Positions 27,785-36,323 of a stretch of 56,503 nucleotides of DNA are shown piece by piece. A program made the position numbers and the translations under genes. How positions within the stretch are numbered: position 1 is the stretch's first letter; each line of letters starts with the position of its first letter. The notes under the pieces are model-generated. The model saw only the letters and a list, made by a program, of their open reading frames with translations. It ran no database searches and had not been told where the DNA came from. The DNA comes from Hyphomicrobiales bacterium. GTDB taxonomy: Bacteria; Pseudomonadota; Alphaproteobacteria; Rhizobiales; CAJQND01. The stretch spans positions 1-56,503 of the forward strand of contig JANQOW010000164.1 in the NCBI GenBank assembly GCA_028285595.1. Reading direction: 5' to 3'.

Positions 27785-27788
27785 TAAA
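27772..27788 (+). promoter_or_regulatory. Irr-type iron box at the bfr promoter
   Basis: TTTGGAA-TAA-TTCTAAA, one mismatch to the ICE consensus, covering the proposed -10 of bfr. This position would let Irr repress ferritin synthesis when iron is scarce. A second inverted repeat, TGGAATA (27774-27780) with TATTCCA (27792-27798), is nested with it. Confidence 0.8.
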
Positions 27789-27821
27789 CTATATTCCATA
27801 ACCCCACCAGGAGCACCACCC

Positions 27822-28307
27822 ATGAAGGGCGACGCAAACGTCATTGAATATCTCAACAAGTCGCTACGGCACGAATTAACCGCGGTAAACCAATACTGGC
27901 TGCACTACCGGCTCCTTGACGATTGGGGTTTCCGCAAGCTGGCGGCCAAGGAACGCGAAGAATCCATCGAAGAGATGCAGCACGCTGACAAGCTGATTGA
28001 GCGCATCATCTTCCTTGAAGGCCACCCAAACCTCCAGACCCTGGACCCGCTGAAGATTGGCGAGAACATTGAAGAAGTGCTCAAGAGCGATCTGGAGGCC
28101 GAATACAGCGCCCGGGCCCTCTATAAGGAAGCGCGCGAAGCCTGCCGCGATGCGGGTGACTATGTCACCATGCAACTGTTCGAAGGCCTGTTGAGCGATG
28201 AGGAAGGCCATATCGACTTCATCGAAACCGAGCTTGAGCTGATGGAAAAAATCGGCATTCAAAACTACGGCCAACTGCAAGCGACCCCTGCCAACGAAGC
28301 CGAGTAA
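27822..28307 (+). CDS. bfr: Bfr, bacterioferritin
   Basis: 161-residue iron-storage protein forming 24-subunit haem-containing shells. All six ferroxidase ligands are in canonical places: E18, E51, H54, E94, E127 and H130; the haem ligand M52 is present. The ATG at 27822 has AGGAG eight bases upstream and gives the standard N-terminus [12 protein letters not shown]. Controlled by the Irr box over its promoter. Confidence 0.97.
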   Translation: MKGDANVIEYLNKSLRHELTAVNQYWLHYRLLDDWGFRKLAAKEREESIEEMQHADKLIERIIFLEGHPNLQTLDPLKIGENIEEVLKSDLEAEYSARALYKEAREACRDAGDYVTMQLFEGLLSDEEGHIDFIETELELMEKIGIQNYGQLQATPANEAE

Positions 28308-28329
28308 ACGGAGATCCGGACAGCGCGGC

Positions 28330-29544
28330 ATGGCCATACGCCCTTTGGTTGGACGTCTTGTTGCCGCGTCACTGGTGCTATTGGCTGCTCCCGCCTTTGC
28401 GGACCAGGTCGAAAGCGGCCGACAGATCTTCCAAAAAGTTTGGGGGCCCGATGAAGGATTGGGCCCCCATTTCAACACGCGGTCTTGCGTCTCTTGCCAT
28501 TTGAACGGTGGGCGCGGCGCCCCGCCTTCTGAGGCAGGCGCCATCTCTGACAGCATGACGATTAAGCTGGGCGTGCTCCCGGCGTCCGAGACTGAAGCCG
28601 GCAAGCTCCTGACCCGGGTGATCAGCAGTTTCCCCGAACCGGCCTATGGTCATCAACTGCAAACCCGCACCACGGACGGCTCGGCCCCTGAAGGCAGTTT
28701 CACCATCACTTACCGGATGCGCCAGGTCCGCTTGAGCGATGACACGGTGAGCCTCCGCGAGCCGGTTCTCTCTGTCACGGCGACGGGCCGTGGTCCCCTC
28801 ACGCCGGGCACCCTGACGTCGCCGCGTATTGCCAACTCTCTCTTCGGGCTAGGGCTGCTGGAGGCAATTCCTGAGGAGGATATACGCGCAAAAGCAGATG
28901 TGGACGATCAAGACGGGGACGGCATCTCCGGCAAGCCGAACCAGATCCGCGATGTGGTCAGCGGCAAGGTGATGCTCGGACGGTTTGGCTGGAAGGCTGG
29001 CCAGCCCTCTGTGCGCCAGCAAAACGCTGCCGCCTTCTCTCTGGATATGGGGCTCACCACGTCGCTCTTCCCTAAAGGCGGCACACGCCCTGAGGTGAGC
29101 GATGAGGTGCTTGCCGCCCTCACCGCCTTCACGCGCACCCTGCCGGTGCCGTCAGGCCAGCCCGGCACAAATGTTGACGCTGGCAAGCAGCTTTTCCATC
29201 AAGCTGGCTGCGCGGCTTGCCACACTCCTACCCACAGAACGAAAGACGGAACCACCATAGCGCCTTACACCGATCTCCTGCTGCACGATATGGGTGATGA
29301 GTTGGCGGACCGGTTCCTGGAAGGCGATGCTGATTACTGGGAGTGGCGCACGCCGCCGCTCTGGGGCATCGGACGCAACAAGGATGTGAACGGTAATGGC
29401 TTCTACCTGCATGACGGCCGGGCCCGCACCCTGCTTGAGGCCATCTTGTGGCATGGCGGTGAAGGTAAAAAGGCACGCGATGCGGTGGCGGCCATGTCCG
29501 CGAAAGAACGCGATCAGTTGATTGCGTTCCTCAACAGTCTCTAG
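28330..29544 (+). CDS. Di-haem oxidoreductase (DHOR, COG3488 type)
   Basis: 404 residues with a signal peptide (1-25, cleavage near AFA). Two c-type haem sites: CVSCH at 53-57 and CAACH at 294-298; the DGDGISGKPN segment near 195 and HDMG/DGRA stretches late in the protein are family features. The family is often annotated as thiol oxidoreductase and is commonly found with iron-regulated periplasmic proteins such as imelysin. Here it follows bfr by 22 bases, so it may belong to the same iron-responsive transcript. Its natural substrate is not established. Confidence 0.83.
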   Translation: MAIRPLVGRLVAASLVLLAAPAFADQVESGRQIFQKVWGPDEGLGPHFNTRSCVSCHLNGGRGAPPSEAGAISDSMTIKLGVLPASETEAGKLLTRVISSFPEPAYGHQLQTRTTDGSAPEGSFTITYRMRQVRLSDDTVSLREPVLSVTATGRGPLTPGTLTSPRIANSLFGLGLLEAIPEEDIRAKADVDDQDGDGISGKPNQIRDVVSGKVMLGRFGWKAGQPSVRQQNAAAFSLDMGLTTSLFPKGGTRPEVSDEVLAALTAFTRTLPVPSGQPGTNVDAGKQLFHQAGCAACHTPTHRTKDGTTIAPYTDLLLHDMGDELADRFLEGDADYWEWRTPPLWGIGRNKDVNGNGFYLHDGRARTLLEAILWHGGEGKKARDAVAAMSAKERDQLIAFLNSL

Positions 29545-29615
29545 CCCCGGTTCTTGACTGCACCCGGCGTTCAACGCAGGGTCTAACACAACCGACACCG
29601 AGGGGACCTGACCAT

Positions 29616-31007
29616 ATGCTGAAACCAGCCCCAAACGCTGAAGACCTGCTCGCTCGCCTCAACCACGTGGTGGATGCCGAGAGCCTCATTGCCCCCGACC
29701 GCGTGCGCCTCTTGGACCCGGGACGCGACGAGCACAACCTGGGTGCAGACCTCATGGTCGCCCCCGCCTCCACCGAGGAAACTCAAGCCCTGATCACCTG
29801 GTGCGCCGAGCACGCAATCGCTCTGGTACCGCACGGCGGGCGCACCGGTCTGGCGGGCGCCGCCACCTCACAGCCGGGACAGTTGGTGGTGAGCACCCAC
29901 CGGCTCAACAGGATCCTGGAACTGGACGAGGCCGCAGGCACGGCTCTGGTGGAGCCAGGGGTCACCCTTGCCGCCCTCCAGGACGCAGCGGCCGAGATTG
30001 GTCTCTCGCCGGGCATCGACCTGGGCGCCCGCGACAGTGCCACCATTGGCGGCATGGTGGCCACCAATGCGGGCGGCCAACAGAGCTTCCGACACGGGGT
30101 GATGCGCCAGCGGGTGCTCGGCCTGGAGGCGGTGCTGGGCAATGGGCAGATCTATACAGATCTCAAGAAGGTCACCAAATCAAACGAAGGCTATGCCGTA
30201 CGTCATCTACTGATCGGCTCGGAAGGCACGCTTGGATTGCTCACCAAGATCAGCGTGAGCCTGGCGCCCATGGACGGCGCCAAGGCCTGTGCCCTGGTGA
30301 GCTGCCCGGATGAGGCGGGTGCCGTGAAGGCCTTCATGCGCCTTCGTGCCCAGACGGATCTCCAGCTCCTCGCAATGGAGTACATGTCGGCTGGGTATGC
30401 CCGCGTGACGGCGGAAGAACGCGGCGAGAGTTTCACCCTTGCCTTTGAAGACAATCCGGATGCCGTATTCTTGCTGATCGATGCACCGGAAACACATGAA
30501 TCACTTTTGTCAGAAACGCTCCTAAGCTGCGCTGAACACGAAGAAATTTCCAATGCGATCTTCGCAAAATCAGAGGGCGACCGAGCCAAGTTTTACGCCA
30601 TCCGCGAGGACGTATTCCTGGTGGACCGGCGCTATCCGCGCGGCGTGTCCTATGACATCTCCCTGCCCGTCAGCCATCTGCCCGCGTACACGGAGGGCCT
30701 GAAACGCCGCATTGAGGCCATCCACTCCGATCTTAAGATCTTCACCCTTGGCCATCTGGCCGATGGCAACATCCATCTTTCCATCAGCCGGGGTGAGCCT
30801 GTGCCTGAACTTCAGGACGCCATCAGACGTGCCGTGAATGTGGGGCTTTCGGAGGTCGGCGGCTCGTTTTCCGCTGAACATGGCATTGGAACAGAGAAAC
30901 GCGCCTCACTGCATGAAAACGTGCCGGCTCAACAGCTCGAACTCATGGCCTCGATCAAGCAGGTCTTCGATCCGGCGAACATCATGAACCCGGGCAAAGT
31001 GCTCTAA
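29616..31007 (+). CDS. FAD-binding 2-hydroxyacid dehydrogenase (GlcD/D2HGDH family)
   Basis: 463 residues. FAD-binding PCMH domain with PHGGRTGLAGAATS near 72 and GIDLGARDSATIGGMVATNAGG near 130; C-terminal substrate cap with GHLADGNIHLSIS near 386, HGIGTEKRASL near 428 and the usual ending DPANIMNPGKVL. Members oxidise D-lactate, glycolate or D-2-hydroxyglutarate; the length and the HLADGNIH motif favour the D-2-hydroxyglutarate/D-lactate type. It stands alone between the iron locus and the monooxygenase pair. Confidence 0.87.
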   Translation: MLKPAPNAEDLLARLNHVVDAESLIAPDRVRLLDPGRDEHNLGADLMVAPASTEETQALITWCAEHAIALVPHGGRTGLAGAATSQPGQLVVSTHRLNRILELDEAAGTALVEPGVTLAALQDAAAEIGLSPGIDLGARDSATIGGMVATNAGGQQSFRHGVMRQRVLGLEAVLGNGQIYTDLKKVTKSNEGYAVRHLLIGSEGTLGLLTKISVSLAPMDGAKACALVSCPDEAGAVKAFMRLRAQTDLQLLAMEYMSAGYARVTAEERGESFTLAFEDNPDAVFLLIDAPETHESLLSETLLSCAEHEEISNAIFAKSEGDRAKFYAIREDVFLVDRRYPRGVSYDISLPVSHLPAYTEGLKRRIEAIHSDLKIFTLGHLADGNIHLSISRGEPVPELQDAIRRAVNVGLSEVGGSFSAEHGIGTEKRASLHENVPAQQLELMASIKQVFDPANIMNPGKVL

Positions 31008-31018
31008 CCGCGAGATAT

Positions 31019-31363
31019 TCAGCCGTGGGTCTGAAGGGAGTCCGCCGGGGCTTCAGCGCGCTCGTTCAGTCCATAATCACGCAACACATGCGCCACCCGC
31101 AGCCGATAGTCTTTGAAGATGCCGTCCCGCCCGGCGGATTGGGCCTGGCGGTGCGCGTCGAGATTGCGCCATTGCTTCACCGCCTCTTCATCGCGCCAGA
31201 ACGATAGAGACAGATATTTGCCCGGTTGCATCAAGCTTTCAAAGCGCTCTACGGAAATGAAACCGTCCATCTTCTCCAGCACCGGCTTAAGGTCACCGGC
31301 AATGTCAAAGTAGGTCGAGGCGGTTTCAGTGTGGGGTTCAACTTCAAAGATGATGGCGATCAT
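31019..31363 (-). CDS. Antibiotic biosynthesis monooxygenase (ABM) domain protein
   Basis: 114 residues, ferredoxin-like dimeric alpha-beta barrel: MIAIIFEVEPH at the start, YLSLSFWRDEEAVKQWRNLDAHRQAQ in the middle, HYRLRVA-type ending. Family members include heme-degrading and quinol monooxygenases, but the specific ligands cannot be assigned. Overlaps the NIPSNAP gene stop by four bases (ATGA), so the two are one operon, divergent from the ArsR gene. Confidence 0.82.
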   Translation of the reverse strand: MIAIIFEVEPHTETASTYFDIAGDLKPVLEKMDGFISVERFESLMQPGKYLSLSFWRDEEAVKQWRNLDAHRQAQSAGRDGIFKDYRLRVAHVLRDYGLNERAEAPADSLQTHG

Positions 31364-31689
31364 GGGGTGAGACGCTCGCTGTGTGGGGCCGAGGCAAGCG
31401 TAAAGAAGGAGCGCTCTTCGCGGCGGATGAACTGTTCTTTGCGCGCAAACTCATAATTGGCCTTGCCGCTCGGATCGGCGGCCAAGCGCGCGCGGTAGGC
31501 TTCATAATCGGCGAGGCTTGCAATGTTGTAAACGCCATAAGCGGTGGTGGCCGAACCTTCATGGGGACTGAAGTAGCCGATCAGGTCGGCCCCACAGCGC
31601 GGGATCGCTTCACCCCAGACCTGCGCATATTGCTCAAACTGGGCACGTTTGAATGGGTCGATCTCGTAGGTGATAAAACAGGTGATCAT
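31360..31689 (-). CDS. NIPSNAP-family protein
   Basis: 109 residues beginning MITCFITYEIDPFKRAQFEQ, with CGADLIGYFSPHEGS and AYGVYNIASLADYEAYRARL, the NIPSNAP dimeric alpha-beta barrel fold. The ATG at 31689 has AAGGAGA upstream; the open frame extends well upstream but only as an antisense shadow of the regulator gene. Function of bacterial members is unknown. First gene of a two-gene operon with the ABM protein, divergent from the regulator by 72 bases. Confidence 0.85.
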   Translation of the reverse strand: MITCFITYEIDPFKRAQFEQYAQVWGEAIPRCGADLIGYFSPHEGSATTAYGVYNIASLADYEAYRARLAADPSGKANYEFARKEQFIRREERSFFTLASAPHSERLTP

Positions 31690-31761
31690 GGGGTTCTCCT
31701 TTTCTTCAGATGGGTGAAGTAGCAGATTGCACATCCAACATGGTTCGCTTATGGTCGAACT

Positions 31762-32445
31762 ATGAAATACGGACCGGATATCGCAAGCTTGGCTGCGCTG
31801 ATCGGCGATCCCGCCCGGGCCAACATTCTCACGGCCCTCATGGGCGGCGGCGCCCTCACGGCTACAGAGCTTGCCAGCGAGGCCGGGGTCACCAAGCAAA
31901 CCGCCAGCGCCCACCTGGCCAAGCTCACTGAGGCAAATTTCATCTTGCCGCAAAAACAGGGCCGGCACCGCTATTTCAAGCTGGCCGATCACCAGGTGGC
32001 CGAAGTGTTGGAAAGCCTCATGGGACTTGCCGCCAAGCGCAAGCCGAGCCGGGTGCGCACCGGCCCCAAAGAGCCGGCCTTGCGCAAGGCGCGGGTGTGC
32101 TACGACCATTTGGCCGGCGACCTGGGCGTTGAACTTTTTGACAGCCTTTACCGCGAAGCGTGGCTGAGCAGCCAGGACGAGCTGCCTCAACTCACACAGA
32201 AGGGCAAGGCGGAGCTGATTGCCTTCGGCATCGATGTGGACACCATCTCAAAGAAGCGCCGTCCACTGTGCCGCTCCTGCCTGGACTGGAGTGTTCGCCG
32301 GTCTCATCTCGCCGGCAGCGTGGGGGCGGCCTTGCTTGACCGGTTCTATGCGCTGGGCTGGGCGAAACGCGTGGCCGGCACCCGCATTGTGGCCTTTAGT
32401 TCCAGCGGTGAAGACGCACTGCGGCGGCAGTTTAAGTTGGGTTAG
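31762..32445 (+). CDS. ArsR-family winged-helix regulator
   Basis: 227 residues. The helix-turn-helix is TATELASEAGVTKQTASAHLAKL near 35-57, followed by the wing QKQGRHRYFKLAD. The C-terminal 140 residues are an extra domain with a CRSC pair near 172 that could bind metal or sense redox state. The divergent NIPSNAP-ABM operon is the likely target; an inverted repeat GTTCG...CGAAC (31743-31760) sits right before the ATG. Confidence 0.85.
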   Translation: MKYGPDIASLAALIGDPARANILTALMGGGALTATELASEAGVTKQTASAHLAKLTEANFILPQKQGRHRYFKLADHQVAEVLESLMGLAAKRKPSRVRTGPKEPALRKARVCYDHLAGDLGVELFDSLYREAWLSSQDELPQLTQKGKAELIAFGIDVDTISKKRRPLCRSCLDWSVRRSHLAGSVGAALLDRFYALGWAKRVAGTRIVAFSSSGEDALRRQFKLG

Positions 32446-32474
32446 GCCTTAGCATTTTTCGGGGCGCGGACAGA

Positions 32475-33410
32475 TCACACCTCCCGCCCCTTCCCGTTCA
32501 GCAATGCCGGCACCACGAGCACACTGGTAAGCGCTGAGCAGATCAAGACCAAGGCCGTCAACTCTTGCCAGCCGACGGGTTCACCCAAAATCAGTGCACT
32601 GGAGTAGACCCCGACGATGGGCACCGCCAAAGTGCCCATGGCCGCGATGGCCGCAGGGAAAATCGTGACCACCTTGAAATAAGCCCACTGGCAAAACACC
32701 ATGGGCAAGGCAAACAGATAAGCCAGCGCCCACCAGGTCTTGGCACTGAGTGACGTTAAATCCGGCACCGGCTCTGTCAGCAAAGCCACCAGGGTGATCG
32801 GCACAAACGCGGCCAGCAACTGCCAGCCCACAATGGTGGCAACCGGTGCGCTCCAAGACTGGCGCTTGAAGAGCACAGTGCCAAAGCCCCAGGAAATGGC
32901 CGCCATGAGCATAAACAGCCCGCCCACGGGCGCAGCGCCCAGCACCACCAGATCTTCCCCCATCAACACCGCAAGCCCGCATAGCCCCAAAAGCAGGCCA
33001 ATCACCTTGGGCTTGGTGAACGGCTCACCGATCAGGAAGCTGCCAAAGATCGAGGCCCATACCGGCATAGTGAAGGCAATGATCGAGGCCCGCCCGGCCG
33101 GCATCATTGAAACCCCATAAGCGGCGAACACATGCCAGCCCATAATCGCAAATATGGCGCACACGATGAGCGGGACCACATCACGTAGAGGCATTCTCAG
33201 CGTCCCATGTGAGAGACGCGCGATGATCAGCAACCCTAAGGCGCCGGCCCCGACACTCATGCTGCGGAACCACCAAACGGGCAGTTCGGCAAGCGCAATC
33301 TTCATGCCCGGCCAGTTGGCGCCCCAAAACAGGGTAACCCCCGCCAGCAGGAAGAAACCGGCGGCAGGAAGCGGCTGAGATCGGTCGCCGGACGTGGGAG
33401 CTTGGCTCAT
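32475..33410 (-). CDS. EamA/DMT-superfamily transporter
   Basis: 311 residues, ten likely membrane helices from two EamA repeats (FWGANWPGMKIALAELPVWWFRSMSV in the first; AISWGFGTVLFKRQSW in the second). Likely an exporter of a small metabolite. Divergent from the DUF1989 gene, with 97 bases between the starts, so it may serve the same pathway. Confidence 0.85.
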   Translation of the reverse strand: MSQAPTSGDRSQPLPAAGFFLLAGVTLFWGANWPGMKIALAELPVWWFRSMSVGAGALGLLIIARLSHGTLRMPLRDVVPLIVCAIFAIMGWHVFAAYGVSMMPAGRASIIAFTMPVWASIFGSFLIGEPFTKPKVIGLLLGLCGLAVLMGEDLVVLGAAPVGGLFMLMAAISWGFGTVLFKRQSWSAPVATIVGWQLLAAFVPITLVALLTEPVPDLTSLSAKTWWALAYLFALPMVFCQWAYFKVVTIFPAAIAAMGTLAVPIVGVYSSALILGEPVGWQELTALVLICSALTSVLVVPALLNGKGREV

Positions 33411-33461
33411 ATAGGGTGAGACGGTTGAAGGGTTTGAAGATTACGCATAACGTCTAGACAG

Positions 33462-33476
33462 GTTGTGTACCACAAC
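33462..33476. promoter_or_regulatory. Inverted repeat in the divergent control region
   Basis: GTTGTG-TAC-CACAAC, a perfect 6-bp inverted repeat between the DMT transporter and the DUF1989 gene. An 8-bp palindrome GTCTAGAC lies just before it (33452-33459). Form and place suggest an operator; the regulator is not in sight. Confidence 0.4.
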
Positions 33477-33507
33477 ATTGCGCCAGGCGACGAAAGAACT
33501 TAACCCC

Positions 33508-34113
33508 ATGCCCCCTTCTTCCAGCACCCTCCAGATGATCCCGGCCCGAAAAGGCAAGGCCGCACACCTAAAGCGAGGCCAATGCATAAAGATCATCAAC
33601 ACACATGGCCATCAGGTGGTTGATTTTTGGGCCTTCAACGCAGAAGACCCCTCCGAGTTCCTCTCAATGGAGCATTTGCGCGCCACGCTAACCACCATTT
33701 TTCCCAAAGCCGGGCAGGATCTCCACACGAATGCACGCCGCCCGATCCTTCATTTTGTGGAAGACACCTCACCCGGCATCCATGACACCTTGATGGCCGC
33801 GTGCGATACCCATCGCTATCACCTTCTGGGCGTTGAGGGGTATCACGACAATTGCGCCGACAATCTGCGCAATGCCATGGCCGAGCTCGGCCACGAAAGC
33901 TTGGAAACCCCAAGCCCGCTCAATCTGTGGATGAACATCCCCGTCGCCGCTGACGGGGCCACGAGCTGGGGCGAGCCGGTGTCCAAGCCCGGCGACTATG
34001 TCGTGTTGCGCGCCGAGATGGACTGTGTGGCCGCCATGTCATGTTGCCCGCAAGACATCCTTCCCGTGAACGCAGGCTCCACTGTGGAATGTCATTTCCA
34101 GATCCTGGATTGA
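33508..34113 (+). CDS. DUF1989 (urea carboxylase-associated family) protein
   Basis: 201 residues from the ATG at 33508 (MPPSSSTLQMIPARKGKAA). VDFWAFNAEDPSEFLSMEHLRATL and GVEGYHDNCADNLRNAM are typical of the DUF1989 family; conserved His and Cys in the latter likely bind metal. Relatives are found near urea carboxylase or methylamine genes, but the reaction is not known. The GMC oxidoreductase starts ten bases after its stop, so the two are probably one operon. Confidence 0.85.
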   Translation: MPPSSSTLQMIPARKGKAAHLKRGQCIKIINTHGHQVVDFWAFNAEDPSEFLSMEHLRATLTTIFPKAGQDLHTNARRPILHFVEDTSPGIHDTLMAACDTHRYHLLGVEGYHDNCADNLRNAMAELGHESLETPSPLNLWMNIPVAADGATSWGEPVSKPGDYVVLRAEMDCVAAMSCCPQDILPVNAGSTVECHFQILD

Positions 34114-34123
34114 AGCGACACCC

Positions 34124-35773
34124 ATGACAAAGCCCCTCAGATATGACTACGTGATCATTGGCGCCGGTTCGGCCGGATGCGTGCTTGCCAACCGTCTCAG
34201 TGCTGACGGCCGCAACCAGGTGCTCATTCTGGAAGCCGGCCCCTTGGACCGCAGCATCTTCATTCATGTTCCGGCCGGCGTGTACAAAGTCTACAAAGAC
34301 CCCTCCATCAACTGGAACTATGAAACCGAGGCTGAACCTGAGCTCTACGATCGCAGGGTGGGCATGCCGCGAGGACGTGTCGTTGGGGGCTCATCGTCCA
34401 TCAACGCCATGGTCTACATGCGCGGCCATCCTTTGGACTATGACCGTTGGGCGAGCGAGCTGGGCCTCGCCAAGTGGAGCTACGCGCAATGCCTGCCCTA
34501 CTTTAAGGCCAGCGAGAACAGTGACCGTGGAGCCGACGATTGGCGCGGCGCCGATGGCCCGTTGGGGGTCACAAAGGGCTGTTATGAGAACCAGCTCTAC
34601 GATGCCTTTCTGGACGCAGGAGAACAGTCCGGACAAGGCACCTCAGACGATTTGAACGGTTATAAGCCTGAAGGCGTCGCCCGGCTGGATGCCACAAAGA
34701 AGAACGGTCGGCGCTGCAGCGCGGCGGTGGCTCATCTCCGCCCGGCACTCGCCCGCGACAATCTCACCTTGAAAACCGATGCCATGGTCCACCGACTTGT
34801 GGTGGAGGGCAACCGGGTCTCCGGCATCGAGTTTGAGCACAAGGGAGAACGCCAGCGCGTGGAGGTGGAAAAAGAGGTGATCTCATCGGGCGGCGCGATC
34901 AACTCCCCTCAGCTTCTCATGCTGTCAGGCATAGGCCCCGCCGACCATCTGCGCGCGCACGGCATCACCCCCCAGATCGACTTGCCGGGGGTCGGGCGCA
35001 ACCTGCAGGATCACGCCACGGTGGCCCTCAAGTTTTCCTGCCTTGAACCGGTCACCATTCACAAGATCACCAACCCGGTGCGCAAAGCTCTGGCCGGCGC
35101 GCGCTGGATGGTGGATCGCTCCGGTATTGCCTCCTCCAACATCTGGGAGGCGGGCGGCCTCGTGCGCGGCAACGCAGACGTGGCGTATCCAAACCTGCAA
35201 TATCATTTCGGCCCGGTAGGCGTGGACTATGAGGGCACCAAAATTCGCCTTGAGCAGGCGTTCACTCTGCAAATCGATCAGCTTAGGCCCAAAAGCAGTG
35301 GGCATATTGAGTTGAAGTCAGCCAATCCGCTGGACCGCCCCGCCCTCCATTTCGACTATCTCACCGCACCTGAAGACGCGCGTGAACTGGTGGAAGCCGT
35401 GCATCTGGCCCGGGACCTGGTGGCCCAGCGGGCCTTTGACCGTTTTCGCGGCGCCGAACTCGGCCCCTCCGCCGGAGCCAAGACTGATGAGGAGATCGAA
35501 GCTGCCGTGCGCCAGCTTACCGAAACCGACTATCATCCCTGTGGCACCTGCCGCATGGGCTCAGATTCCTTGGCTGTGGTGGATGAGGAGCTTAAGGTTC
35601 ACGGGATTTCCGGCTTGCGTGTGGTGGACGCGTCGGTGATGCCTCAGATCATCAGCGCAAATTTGAATGCTCCGACCCAGATGATCGCCGCCCGTGCGGC
35701 TGATTTCATTTTAGGGCGCCCTCAACTTGAGCCCTTCCACGCCCGGTTCCATTTCTCAGATGAAACCGGATAG
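34124..35773 (+). CDS. GMC-family FAD alcohol dehydrogenase (choline dehydrogenase-like)
   Basis: 549 residues. FAD-binding VIIGAGSAGCVLANRLS near 8-24, GMC signature 1 GRVVGGSSSINAMVYMRG near 85, GMC signature 2 GAINSPQLLMLSGIGP near 255, and the C-terminal active-site region YHPCGTCRMG near 470 with the catalytic His. Overall similar to BetA and other alcohol dehydrogenases; substrate unclear. Co-transcribed with DUF1989. Confidence 0.9.
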   Translation: MTKPLRYDYVIIGAGSAGCVLANRLSADGRNQVLILEAGPLDRSIFIHVPAGVYKVYKDPSINWNYETEAEPELYDRRVGMPRGRVVGGSSSINAMVYMRGHPLDYDRWASELGLAKWSYAQCLPYFKASENSDRGADDWRGADGPLGVTKGCYENQLYDAFLDAGEQSGQGTSDDLNGYKPEGVARLDATKKNGRRCSAAVAHLRPALARDNLTLKTDAMVHRLVVEGNRVSGIEFEHKGERQRVEVEKEVISSGGAINSPQLLMLSGIGPADHLRAHGITPQIDLPGVGRNLQDHATVALKFSCLEPVTIHKITNPVRKALAGARWMVDRSGIASSNIWEAGGLVRGNADVAYPNLQYHFGPVGVDYEGTKIRLEQAFTLQIDQLRPKSSGHIELKSANPLDRPALHFDYLTAPEDARELVEAVHLARDLVAQRAFDRFRGAELGPSAGAKTDEEIEAAVRQLTETDYHPCGTCRMGSDSLAVVDEELKVHGISGLRVVDASVMPQIISANLNAPTQMIAARAADFILGRPQLEPFHARFHFSDETG

Positions 35774-35782
35774 CTGAAAGGC

Positions 35783-36208
35783 TCAGGCCTCGGCTTCGTG
35801 GCCCTCGTCATCCCCCAGGTCCAGATCGTCCTCTTCGACCGAACTCACCGGCGCTTGGCCTACAGTGGCCAGGCTGATGGACCGCTTGACCTGCTCACTG
35901 GCCGGACGCTTTTCCGAAGCCAGGGTCTTTTCTGGATCTTGGGCCTGTTTGTAGATGACTTCCCACGCCCCACCGAACGTGTTCATCAAAGTTTGCTTAC
36001 TCAACGTACCCGCAATGAGCAGCCCCAGATGGCGCAAGTGGCGCCGTCCATAGCAGAACTGGGCCAGCATCGCCCTTTGGGCTTCTGGCAGGCTCGATGC
36101 AACCGTGATCGCATCAGCCGGTCCGGAGCTCGTGACTTCCTCTATGAGTTCCGACGAAACAGAGACATCGTCTTTGCGAGCAAGATAAGAACGCGCAACA
36201 TTGGTCAT
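35783..36208 (-). CDS. Conserved-looking hypothetical protein with acidic tail
   Basis: Not recognised. 141 residues from the ATG at 36208, which has GAGGTG upstream; starts 9 or 10 codons further up are possible. The middle (SGPADAITVASSLPEAQRAMLAQFCYGRRHLRHLGLLIAG) looks like a folded helical domain; the end is very acidic (EEDDLDLGDDEGHEAEA). A perfect 9-bp hairpin lies over its ribosome site. Confidence 0.65.
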   Translation of the reverse strand: MTNVARSYLARKDDVSVSSELIEEVTSSGPADAITVASSLPEAQRAMLAQFCYGRRHLRHLGLLIAGTLSKQTLMNTFGGAWEVIYKQAQDPEKTLASEKRPASEQVKRSISLATVGQAPVSSVEEDDLDLGDDEGHEAEA

Positions 36209-36210
36209 TG

Positions 36211-36235
36211 GCAGCACCTCAGCATTAGGTGCTGC
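36211..36235 (-). promoter_or_regulatory. Hairpin over the ribosome site of the gene at 35783-36208
   Basis: GCAGCACCT, a seven-base loop, AGGTGCTGC: a perfect 9-bp stem two bases before the ATG. The 3' arm contains the AGGTG of the Shine-Dalgarno, so in RNA the stem would hide it. Confidence 0.5.
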
Positions 36236-36323
36236 CATCAAGGCCTGATCCTCGTTAACAGAAGCCTAAAAAAATCAACTTTTTGGTTCAAAAAAACACA
36301 ACACCGTCTTTTTAGGCTGAGTG

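Noticed and set aside
31690-32190. Upstream extension of the NIPSNAP gene
   Set aside because: Antisense to the ArsR gene; the ribosome site and conserved N-terminus both point to 31689.
36263-36318. Inverted repeat as terminator of the six-repeat gene
   Set aside because: Loop of 36 bases and an A/T-only inner stem; not a normal intrinsic terminator.
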